Source of the DNA: Xiphophorus maculatus
Lineage: Eukaryota; Chordata; Actinopteri; Cyprinodontiformes; Poeciliidae
Reading direction: 5' to 3'
Assembly (NCBI RefSeq): GCF_002775205.1
Contig: NC_036454.1
Location: 372,001-436,000, forward strand
Length of the DNA: 64,000 bases
Part shown: positions 23,301 through 35,300 of the stretch, piece after piece
Position numbering within the stretch: the stretch's first letter is position 1
How the letters are laid out: each line of letters begins with the position of its first letter
Program-made: the position numbers and the translations under genes
The notes under the pieces: model-generated
What the model was told of the DNA's origin: nothing
The model's input: the letters and a program-made list of their open reading frames with translations, nothing else
Database searches by the model: none

Positions 23301-26300
23301 CAAGACCAGATCGCGCATTACTGACGAAAACCTACACGCCATTTTGCGGATTGCCACAGAATAGAACTAAAACCAGACATGGACGAACTGACCAGGGGAA
23401 AACATCGGTTTTCCCCTGGTCAAGCACAACAAGCACGAACAAACTAAATTTAAATAGAATGAATGTAAAACCAAAACTCAGTATACTGAAATATGCATAT
23501 AGTTTATTGATTTTGCTTGTTTTGTGTTTATTTACACAACACAACACAATGAGGATGTGTGAGTTGGTGACAGGGTGAAGAGGATCAGCTTTGTGTTCAA
23601 GGACAGGCAACATCACCTCATTGTTTTGTTCTTATGTGAAATACATGTTCGTTGTGTAAGAAATAACGAAAAAGTTTTGTGAATGAACACATTGAGAGTT
23701 AATATCAAAACTTGTTTTTATTCTTTGTCTGCTTATCTTTAAAGCAGACAAAGATTAATTTTCCCAGGGAATAAAACTGAAACATCGACAAGCTAACAAG
23801 CTAAAGAGCAAAGTTTAGCTGAGCAGTTTAAAAATACTGAGCATATTTTTAAACTGAGCAGTAATTTTGCATCCATGCAAATGTAATATTTAAAACTTGA
23901 ATACATAAAATCAGTCATTTAACAATATGAGGTGTTGTTTAATTTATTTTTAACATTGTATTTTAATACATTTATGCTAGGGTTGCCCAAGTCTAGTTTT
24001 CCAGACCTATCACTCTGCAACTTTAGATGCGTTCTTTCTCTAACACACCTGGATCATTGACTCATTCATAGGCCTCTACAGAACTGAGTTGCTGCTAATG
24101 AGGGAAGTCAACTTTTTGTCTGGGGTATGTTTTAGCAGGGACGCATCTAAAAGTTGCAGTCTGGAGGACTGCACTTGGGCATTTCTGATATATACCGTCA
24201 ATGTGGCCCTTTGAGGGTGGCCAATATGCTGAAGTGGCCCTTGGTGAAATTGAGTTTGACACCCCTGGTCTAAGCCCTCTACTATTCGCGGTTAATAAGA
24301 AGCAATAAGACAGAATAAACAAATCCAGGGAATAAGAGACGAGGGGGGGGGTGGAATATAAAATATCACTGTTTGCCGACAATCGATTAGTACTCCTAAC
24401 AGAACCACTCCAGTCAGTACCAGCTCTACTAGAAAGCCTTAAAGAATATGGGAATATCTCTGGGTATGCGAGTAACGAAAGTAAATCAGTAGCAATGATG
24501 GTATCAGGGGAATGCCCAACACAGCTAAAGGATAAAGTAAAGTTCAAATGGACTGATAAAGGATTTAGATACTTGGGTATAATTATCACACCTCCAACTT
24601 CACAATTGTTCAAAGCAAATTATGAGAAGCTGAAGAAGGAAATTATAAAAGACCTAGGAAGATGGGAGATCCTACCACTGACCATCGGGGGGAGGGTAGA
24701 AACAGTCAGAATGAATGCATTACCAAGACTATTGTTTGTATTCCAATCACTCCCAGTTTCCATTCCTAACTCCTTTTTTAAAGAGATGGATAAAAGAATA
24801 TCAAGGTTTGTATGGCAAAATAAAAAGGCAAGAATCAAATTTAAAATACTCCAATCCTCAAAGAGTAATGGAGGGTTAGGTTTACCAGAATTAAAGAACT
24901 ATTATTTAGCTGCTCAACTGAGAGCCATAGCTCTATGGTTAACAAAGGATCAAGAGACAATTTGGATAGATATGGAGCAAAGATCCTGCCCAAATCTGTC
25001 CCTAGAGTCACTGCCCTTTACAACAAGGAGGGTTCAAAGAAATCTCAAAATTCAAAATTGCTGGATTAAGGAAACGATTAACATTTGGTCAAGAATAAAA
25101 AAGAAATTAAATTTTCCTGACTCAATATCAAAACATGTAAAAATAGCGAAGATTCCAGATTTTACCCCAGCTACTATGGATACAGGTTTTGAGAGATGGA
25201 CAAAAGGGGGACTGGTATTTATAGCACAGCTTTTTAATGGATCAATAATGAAATCTTTTGAACAAATCCAAAGGGAATTTAATCTACAAAAAACAGATTT
25301 TTACAGATACTTGCAACTTAGACATTATCTCCAGAATCATAGTGAATGGCAAAAAATCTCAACAGATATGACCAAGACTGAAGAAATGTTATTATCAATA
25401 GTAAAAGGTGAATCAACAAAAGGCCTGATCTCAAAACTATACAAAAGCCTGCAATATGAATCCAGTGTTGATAATAAGGAAATTAAGGAGAAGTGGGAAC
25501 TGGAGGCTAATATAATAATAACAGATGAAGAGTGGGAAGAAACATTTAGATCTGGACACAAATTAACTAACAGCCCAACATGGAGGGAATTTGACTGGAA
25601 GGTTAAGATGCGTTACTTTAACACCCCGGTTATCACATCTAATTATGGTAAAACATCTCGGCTTTGTTGGAGAAATTGTGGAAAGGTTGGGGGATTTTAC
25701 CCATATATTTTGGGACTGTCCGAAGGTGCTCGAGTTTTGGAAGGAGGTGCAAACGGATATAAAAAATATTTTAGGTATCTATTTGGATTTGGATACATCT
25801 GTTTATATTTTAGGAATAATTACCTCGGACATGATCGACAAAAACAATAAATACTTGATCAGAATTTTGCTTATGATTGCGAAGAAATGTATAACATATG
25901 CTTGGTTGAGGCCACGGCCTCCCAATAATACAGAGATAGAATCAGAAAAGTCTACACCATGGAAAAAACAACCTCAAAACTACAACTCAAGATGGAGACC
26001 TTTGAAACAAAAGGGAGACCTATAACTAATTTCATATTGTAACCTTGACACCTCTATTTGTTTGTGTACCGTTCAAATTTATTTTGTATTATTATCTTTG
26101 TGTACTTTTATTGCTTTAGTTTGTATTCTCATTATGTCTACTGTTGTCCCTATCACTGTAATTATTGTAATGTATATATCCATGGATGTTGATGACTGTA
26201 AGTGTCTCTTAACGGGTCTGATGTCTATCTGAAGGAAATGTATCTTGGTTGGACTGTTTCCTCCATCAACATTCCCTGGAAGACTTTTGGCAGAACTGGA

Positions 26301-29300
26301 ATTGTACGACCAGTTTGCTTGGTGTGGGTTAAATGTCTGGAATAATCTGTGTAAATAAGATGTAAATTGTGAGTTGTGACAGGGGTAGACATGTGTATGT
26401 GTTGATATAAAACAGTTTTTGAAAGTAAAAAGTAAAAAAAAAGAGCTGTTTGTAGAAAAGAATGTTGGTCCAATATTGAGTTTACCTTTTTAATTTTTTC
26501 TTCTTAATTGTCTGTGCAATAGTAATCACAAACACCCTATCCCACATACAAAAATAGCTTGGCCCATTAACACAACTTTGACACATGTTTATGAGTTTAT
26601 TAAGGTGCACTGGTAAAGTATGAAATGCTAGTGGAAGAGAGGAAAATATGCAGCTTCAGTCTGGTCACTTTGATATAAAAATTTGCTGTGACTGTCACTT
26701 GAGGAAAATCCTGCAAGACACATCGATAGCCCTGCGGGTTTGCTCTCCAATTCACCGTCACCTGTCACTAGTGGCCTCAGCTCTGATGGTGTTGATAAAT
26801 TTAATTTATGTTAGAGATGTGTTGTAAATTATTACCAGTGAAAGTTACAATTAAAGCACACATAGGAAAACTGGAAAACAGTGATAGTTTGTTCATTTTT
26901 TAAAAAGTAAAACAAGCACTAAAAAGTGTATGCAAGGCTACTCCATTAGGCAGTAGCCTTGTCATGAAAATGAGCATACAACTCAAGGTGCAGTTTCATG
27001 CAAATGTAATTGCTAAAAACTAGCTAATAAGCACGCTACTGCTCTGAAAGTAGCCTTATTCTTTATTAACTGACTGCATTGATGAAGCTTTGGAGTCTAT
27101 GTTTTCGTCTTAAACATCTTAAAACTAATTTTTGTGACAAATAATGTGGTTTAATTAGTTGCTGTTGCTGGTGGCCCAATGCATTGTGGGATACCTTACT
27201 GGCCAAACTCCACTGCCATTCAGGTGCTGGTCATAAAATTAGAATATTGTAAAAAAGTTGATTTATGTCAGCAATTCCATTCAAAAAGTGAAACTTGTAT
27301 ATTATATTCATTCATTACACACAGACTGATATATTTCAATTGTTTATTTCTTTAATGTTGATGATTAAAACTGACAACTAATGAAAACCCCAAATTCAGT
27401 ATCTCAGAAAATTAGAATGTTTTGGAAAGGTTTAATATTGAAGATACTAAACTTAAAGTTAATCAGCTAATTATCTCAAAACACTCAAAGGTCTTTAAAG
27501 AGGCTGGCTGTTCACAGAGCTCTGGGTCCAAAGACATTCACAGAGAGGTGAAAGAAAGGAAAAGATGTGGTAGGGAAAAAGTGTACAACTAGTCGGGATA
27601 CCCACACCCTGAAGAGAATTGTGAAACAAAATCTATTTAAAAATGTGGGGAAGATTCACAAAGAGTGGACTGCAGCTGGAGTGCTACAAGAACCACCACA
27701 CACAGACATATGCAAGACATGGATTTCAGCTGTTGCATTCTTTGTGTCAAGCCACTCCTGGCATCAGAAGTGTCTCACATGAGCTGAAGAGAAAAAGGAC
27801 TGGACAGCTGCTCAGTGGTCCAAAGTTATGTTCTTTGATGAAAATTTTGCATTTCCTTTAGAACTCAAGGTCCTAGAGGAAGAGAGCAGAGGCACAGAAT
27901 CCATGTTGCTTGAGGTCCATTCAAAGTTTCCCCAGTCAGTGACGGTTTGGGTGCCATGTCATCTGCTGGTGTTGGTCAACTGTGTTTTCTGGGGCTCAAG
28001 GTCAACACAGCCACCTAACCCTACCCCTCCAGGAAGTTTTAGAGCATTTCATGCTTCCTGCTGCTGACCAGCTTTATGGAGATGGAAATGTCATTTTCCT
28101 ACAGGACTTTGCATCCACACAATGCCAAAGCTACCAGTTCCTGGTTTAAGGACCATGGCATCCCTGTTCTTAATTAGCCAGCAAATTTGTCTCAATAGAA
28201 AATCTATGGGATATTGTGAAGAGGAAGATGTGATACTCCAGACTGAAAAGCTGAAGGTCACTATCAGAGCAACCTGGGCTCACATAACATCTGAGCAGTG
28301 CCACAGACTGATGGACTCCATGCCACACTGCATTGCTTAATTACAGAATTAAGACAAAAGGAGCCCCAACTAAGTATTGAGTCCTGTACATGCTCATACT
28401 TTTCATGTTCATATTTTTCATTTGGTCATCATTCATAACTATCTTTTTTTTATTGGGGTTAAGTAATATTAAAATTTTCAGAGATGCTAAATTTGGGGTT
28501 TTATTTGTCACTAATAATCATTGACATTAAACAAAAATAAGCATTTGAAATATATCAGTTTGTGTGTAATGAATGAATATAGTAATATACAGTACATATA
28601 CTGTAATATGAAGAAGTAGAAGGTAACACAAAAAGAAGAAAACTCAAGTAAAGCACTTTGCACTTGGATGTAGTATTATGAAAGTAAAGTCAAAGTTTAC
28701 AAAAGCCTCAGCTTATCGAAGTGCTTCACAACAAACACATCCCAAGTAGATAAATGATAAAATACAAATAAAATTAAGTTTAGTAAAAATAAGACAATTA
28801 TAAAATTGGCAAAGATACCAAAAGCTAATAATATTGATAAAAACCAAAGCAATACTTAATTTTAGCTGCAGCAATTTTCTTCCATCCTTTACCTTTTCTC
28901 TTTAACTAGGGTTGAAGTACACTCCAAAACAGAAAAAAGCACATTCATCAAAAAGGTCCTCTTTCTAAGTTAACTCAGCTCAAGCAGAGTGAGTTAGAGA
29001 GACTTTTCATCCACTTTTCCTAAGTCCAAGTAACTTACTAAAATTGAGTGTTGATTGCAATTTTAACTGATTTAAGACTATTTACTATTTTGAATTAAAT
29101 ACAGTGTTTGCATTTACAGTGCATAGGTGGGTTATGCTTTACCCCTGCACCACCACAGTACCACTATCTCCCACTTCACAGAATTACTAATTACATCAAA
29201 TATTTGAAGTACATAATAAATACAAAAATATATAATACTAGTTCTGGAAAAGAAAGAAAACTCAAGTAAAGCATTTGTACTTGGATGTATGCAGTAAAAG

Positions 29301-32300
29301 ATAGGGACTATAATTTGCTGGTTGAAATGTTCAAATCACTGTGGTGAGTCTGGTCAGGACTCCAAAGACACTTAGAGTGGGTTTAACTTGACCTTGCTAT
29401 TTATTTCTTAATTTGACTTAACTGTGTGGTGCTAGAACAGATAAATAATAATACAGCATCAATGTCTGAGTAATCCATAAATAAATGACTGAAATAATAT
29501 TACAATTATTAAATGACTGCAATATTAAATATGCAGTTTCTAAGTAATTACACCACATGACAACCCATGTACTATAGCTCTTATTAAATGTGCACGTGAA
29601 CAAAGCATGCTATCAAATAAGAGTAAAAACTGCTATATTCGACTAAGTAAACAATGTTCTTAACTTCCAACGTCACTTACTTGCATTAACACACACACAA
29701 ATTAAAAGCTGATTACAACAAACTCCAGACAGTGAGTTAAGTTACACAAAATCTGAACGGTAAAAAAAATATTCTGCAGCTCTTTTTTCATCTGTCCTTT
29801 TCCTTGTCTGCATGCTGCTTGCTGATCCCCTAAAGCAGTGGTTCCCAAAGTGTGGGGCGCAGTGCCATTGCAGGAGGGGTGCGGGAAGCGGTATGGATGA
29901 ATGAAAAAAAAAAAAGAGTTACACAAAAGTGTTTCACTGTAAAGATGGTTTGTAGTTTGTTTTGTTGCAACCTGAAGTGTGAAATAAACTTCAGTGGAGT
30001 TTGAAAATAAAATATGTGTATAGGTTTATGTCTGGTTCAACGATGTGTGCCCTGTTGATATTTTTTTCTTTTCTTTTTTTTGGGGGGGGTGGGGGGTGTA
30101 ATCCATAGGGGGGCCCAGAAAATCTTTGGGAACCACTGCGGGGGCCATGAAGAAAATCTTTGGGAACCACTGCCCTAAAGGGCCCAGTATGAAAGTTTTT
30201 TTTAGGCAGCCTTTTTCACAGCCGCCCCTGTATTTACCTGTGATTACAAACAACAAAAACAGCTGAATACAAAGAGGTGATTAATTGTCCTTGGGGAAGG
30301 CAGGCAGGCTGACAAGTCTTGCCACGGGTCCACCTAAGTGTAGCAGATCTTCTACTTGTAGACTGGCTGATTCAGTCTGCCACTTCTGGTGGGCTTGAAG
30401 TCTTGGCAGGTAAAACTTCAGGAAATTTTGCCAGAAATGGTCAGCTAGAATTTGTCTGTGCCTCCATCTCCCCCCCCCAAGAATCTCTGGGCTGTAGTAG
30501 ATCACTTGCGGAAGTGAGGCATCCTGTTATCCCATGAGGAAGATAGTTGGGAGGTCACAGGGTCAGGATCCTCTACTTCAAATGAGGTGTATCTCAGGGG
30601 TTTTGAATAGAGCATCCCCTCAATTTTAGTCCAAACAGTGTGCAGCACCTCTTCAGTGATGATTTGGGCTAAAATGATGACTTGAAGAGCAGACTATAGT
30701 GAGCGAATTTCACATTCCCAGCAACCTTTAAAGTGTGGGGAACCAGGAGGGTTGAAGGTAAACTTGATTTGCTGGCAAGCTTGCTGCTCTTTAAAGTCAG
30801 GATGAAGAGCTTGAAATACGTCCTGAGCTCACGTTCTCCTCCTCTGACGTTTGTCCCCTAGTCTCAGAGAATCTCCGTGGGTTTCCCATGCCTGGCCATA
30901 AAGCGTCTCAGAGACATTAAGAATGCATCTGTGTCCATACTGGGAATCAAGTGAAGGTGGACTGCTATTGTAGTTAGACATTTAAAAACTATTCCCCACC
31001 TTTTCTTGTTACTGCTTTGAATCTTGATGGTGTACAGCCCAAAACAACACAGTACGGCTGGAGGGAGGGCTACCATCCTGGGTAGAACAGGGTGAGCTTT
31101 CCACCTCTTGCACTCAACACAATATCTCTGATGGTGGTGCACTGCTTCACGTCCACGTAACACCTGGTATCTCTGCAAACACCCTCCCCGGTCCAGGATG
31201 TTGTAGTTGCCATCATATTGTTGTATGACCAGAAACCAGACTGTAAGACGTCAAAGCAGTTGGTTATCATTAGGAAGCCATTTAACTGTTCAAACAGCTT
31301 TTTCAATAACTTTGCTGATGAATGGGAGGTTGGAGATCGGCCTGTAATTCTGCAGTAGTGATTTGTCCAGATTGTTTTTTTTTATCAGTGGTTTGACACC
31401 TGCTGATTTTAAAGCCTGAAGGAAAACACCTGATGAGAGTGACGAGTTTACTATTTGGACCAGATCATTAGCAATGATAGACAGGAACTTCTTAAAGAAA
31501 TGTGTAGGTAGGATATCCAGACAGCATTAACTTGAGCTTAATTGACTTATAATTTCTTCTAGGCTTTTATAATTGGGGCCTGCCATGCAAAGCAATGGCA
31601 GGAACCTATTGCTATTCTCCCAATTCTTTATTTTTCATCCGTAACCGTTAATGCGGCTCATACCGCTGGGTGCACACCTACAAATGAGGTATCAAAACAT
31701 GCAGAAAATTCACGCCATTGGAGCTATTACTTTTGGTGGGATTTGGGCTTAACGTGGCGACATAATTCACAAAAAACAACGAAAAAAAACCCCATTATAA
31801 GTCAATGGGAAAAATCCTAGAAATACCCTATTTTTGAGGATTTTCTGTGTCGTCACAAATTCACCTAGAAATGCCATTCAAATTTCATTTTGTAGATACG
31901 TCTGTGATCTCTTCGAAAGTGAAGACGGCTCGTTACGGTTTGTCCACAATTTGTCTCTAAGCGACCCAAAGTTTCTCATTTTTCCAAAAATTAGAGTGAG
32001 AGCCAGGGCCTTTAGATCTCGGCTAGAGTGAGAAATGGAGAGATTTTTTGAGCCCAAAATAATTTTGAAATCGCCATCACGTCCACAAATATCGCACGAT
32101 TGGTATCAAAATCGGTCCTGACATTGATACGCCTGTCTGCTCCGGTAAAATGTTTTCGAAATTTATCTAGACCGTACGGTTTTCTGTCACGGTGCTTCAG
32201 AGCAAAGTCATGCGACAGGATTTTCTAGGCTGTCTCAGGCTCTTTCACTAACAGTTCACACCTTGGTGAGAAACTTATTTCCCATAGCAACGGAACTCAA

Positions 32301-35300
32301 GAGGCTATTGGCTGCTGATTAGGACTACAAATACGCATCACTGTAGTTCTAACTATAGTGGAACGCTCAGTTGAAACAGAGGTTGACTGAACTGGCCTTT
32401 AGAACTACTTGCTGCTATGGGCTGTATATAACTGATTTAACTCAGTAACTGTTACACATGGGATTAGTTTGGAACTTTAAAATTAAGCATAATAATAATT
32501 TCAAAATAAAAGCCTTGAATATTTTTTAATCAGATATTTGCTCTGTTGGGCAATATATAACTGATTTAACCCAATGACTGTTATACATGGGATTAGTTTG
32601 GCCCTTTGAAATGAAGTTTAACAAAAATTCCAAAATAAAAGCCTTGAATATTTTTACATGACGTAATTGCTCTTTTTGCCTTTATTTGACTTTTTCATCC
32701 AAAGCACTGTTACACATAGTATTAGTTCGGAACTTTAAAATGAAGCATACTGAAAATTTCAAAATAAAAGCCTTGAATATTTTTATATGACGTAATTGCT
32801 CTTTTAATCTTTATTTGACTTTTTCATCCAAAGCACTGTTACACATGGTATTAGTTTGGCCTTTTGAAATGAAGCTTAACAAAAATTTCAAAATAAAAGC
32901 CTTGAATATTTTTACATCATGTAATTGCTCTTTTTATCTTTATTTGACTTTTTCATCCAAAGCACTGTTACACATGGTATTAGTTTGGCCCTTTGAAATG
33001 AAGCATACTGCAAATTTCAAAATAAAAGCCTTGAATATTTTTACATCATGTAATTGCTCTTTTTGGCTTTATTTGACTTTTTCGTCCAAAGCACTGATAA
33101 ACATAGGATTAGTTTGGCGCTTTGAAATGAAGCTTAACAAACATTTCAAAATAAAAGCCTTTAATATTTTTACATCAGCTACTTGTGTTTTGAGCATTAT
33201 ATAACTATTTTAACCCAAGGACTATTACGCATGGGATTAGTTTGGCCCTTTGAAATGAAGTTTAACAAAACTTCCAAAATAAAAGCCTTGACAACATTTT
33301 AAATCATACTGAATGGTGCACGTCCACCTTACTTAACGTTCTTGTGATTCTCAGCATGCTATTGATTACGTTGCAGCGTTCTTTAGCATCGATGCCAATT
33401 TGTAGCATGACAACGCCGGGCCCAAACCGACGGGCACGCCTTGGCAGGCCCCGGCTAAATTTCTTCCGAAATTTTCTAGTTAAGTAGTTGAAATTGGGTA
33501 ATTTTTTCTGTATTTGTTTTGTTTGGGCATAACATTGGTACTGGATTTAGTATGGATGTGCAGATTAATCCTCTGATTTTTAAAAAATTTTCTCTGAAAA
33601 GAAGCTGGAAAACTGGTTGCAGGCTGCATTAGATTGAAATTCAAGCGGTAACATCATAGGAGGGTTTGTGAGCCTGTCAACTGTCGCAAATAAAGCTCAA
33701 GCTTCCCTTTCATGTTTTAGTGTTGAGTGACAGTTATATAGTCTTTTCTTTATAGATGTCATAATAAACATGAAGTTGAGTTTTCGTTGGGCCCTGTGGC
33801 AGTTGTCTTGGAGATCCATGGAGATTTCTTCCTACCAGACACAACCTTCACTTTAATGGAATCAATAATATCTGAAACTTTAGCCTGAAAATCATTTACT
33901 AACTTATTTACATCATTACAGCTTAAGGGTGAGGAAGAAGAGTAGATTTGATTAAATGTTTCTGCTGTTTTTTCTTTGAAAGAACTTTTTGTGACAGTAG
34001 TTGTTTGTCCAAGTGGGTTAAGGGATAAAGAATTTTCAAAGATAACAGAAAGTGATCCGACAGGGCGACATTGGAAATATTCACACCCTTACTGATAACC
34101 AGGTCCAGTGTGTGTCCTTGAGTGTGTGTTGCTTGTTTGACATGTTGTGTTAGACCAAAAGTCTCTAAAATATTAGCGAGCTTTTTTGCCCCTCTGTCTT
34201 GGGGGTTGTCAACATGAATGTCGAAATCACAGACAATTATTAAACAATCATAATCAATACATATAAGAGATAGAAGTTCATTCAAGTCAGTAAAGAAATT
34301 TTCCACAAAAGTTGGAGTTTTGTATAAAGTTACTGTCAAAGTTCGTTTGTGGCCTTTAACCTCAATTCCAAGATACTCAAAAGAGGTGAAGAGACCCAAA
34401 GAGATTTTACTACAATTTATGATATTCTTAAATATTGAAGCCACGCCTCCTCCTTTTTTGTGTTTTCTATTCTCACTGAAGAAATTGTAGTTAGGAGGCG
34501 CAGATTCAATTAGTACGATCGATTCATTATTATCATTCAACCATGTTTCTGTCAGAAACATAACATCTATATTATGCTCAGTGATGAAATCATTAATTAA
34601 TAGAGCTTTAGCACAGAGAGATCTGATATTTAAAAGAGCTAGTTTTAGTGACTTGGAGGCCAAAAGTTCTTCAGTCTGATGTTTGAATTAAAACAGCTGT
34701 ATTTTATGTTTCTGTTTCTTGTAAATTTTCTTGTAGTGATCCGGACAGGTAATGTCCTGTTCTGCAGTGCCGTGGAGCCAGACACATTCTGGGGTAAGAC
34801 GGGTGTAAAGATAAAATCTGGACCCCGGCCTCAGACATCAGAGACGCAGAGTGGTGGATCCTCTGAAGTCAGAGGCAGGTAGCTTAGATGAAGTGAGGTC
34901 TGCTACGTGAGCGCTAAGGAGAGACGTGCCAAGGCGAACCTGTTGATTCATTCCATCTGTAAATTTAAGAAACTCCGGTCCAGAAGACATTTCTTCATGG
35001 GTATCTTGTGAATCCTGTGAATGAGTGGATGAGCAGAGAGGGAGGGGAGAAGGAGGAAGGGAACCAGTCGCTCCGTCTGGAGTGTTTTTCATCTCCCCAT
35101 TGAGGTGATAGAATTGGACCACTGAGAAATAACTTCATTTTTAATTTTCCCATAGTGTTCAAAAGAGTGATAAAGTCCTTTTTCAGAATCTCAGATTTCT
35201 GCTTTGCCAGATCGTTGGCTCCAACATTCACAACTAAAGACTCAATATCTGGCTGATTAGTGGTTAGAGAGAGAACTTTGTGAGTTAAGTCAGATACAGT

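Larger units (their letters stand above)
22874..24267 (+). mobile_element. Internally deleted hAT transposon
   Basis: The ends are CACATGTGTCAAACTC and the complement of CAGGGGTGTCAAACTC, flanked by a perfect 8-bp duplication GTCTAAGC (22866-22873 and 24268-24275) inside the L1 RT gene. Only the transposase C-terminus remains (23161-23364). A block of about 70 bp (TTTTCCCAG(C/G)GAATAAAACT...) occurs at about 23100 and again at about 23757. Confidence 0.9.
22266..26445 (+). pseudogene. L1-clade LINE, RT to 3-prime end, interrupted
   Basis: ORF2 starts inside the RT domain ([48 protein letters not shown] at 22266-22817). It is split by the hAT element at 22874-24267 and resumes at 24276 (24351-25850). 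The catalytic FADD motif reads FADN here, and the A motif has QKTFDRV. A CCHC-like knuckle region near 25680 has a frameshift: the frame at 25591-26025 carries the continuation ([19 protein letters not shown]). The element ends in an A-rich tail near 26440. It is a dead, 5-prime truncated copy. Confidence 0.88.

Noticed and set aside
32815..33204. 129-codon open frame with 43-residue repeats
   Set aside because: It lies in the 129-bp tandem array; a period divisible by three keeps the frame open. No promoter or homology.
32404..33300. CRISPR-like regular repeats
   Set aside because: Units are directly adjacent, diverged and 129 bp long, with no unique spacers or cas genes, in a eukaryotic transposon.
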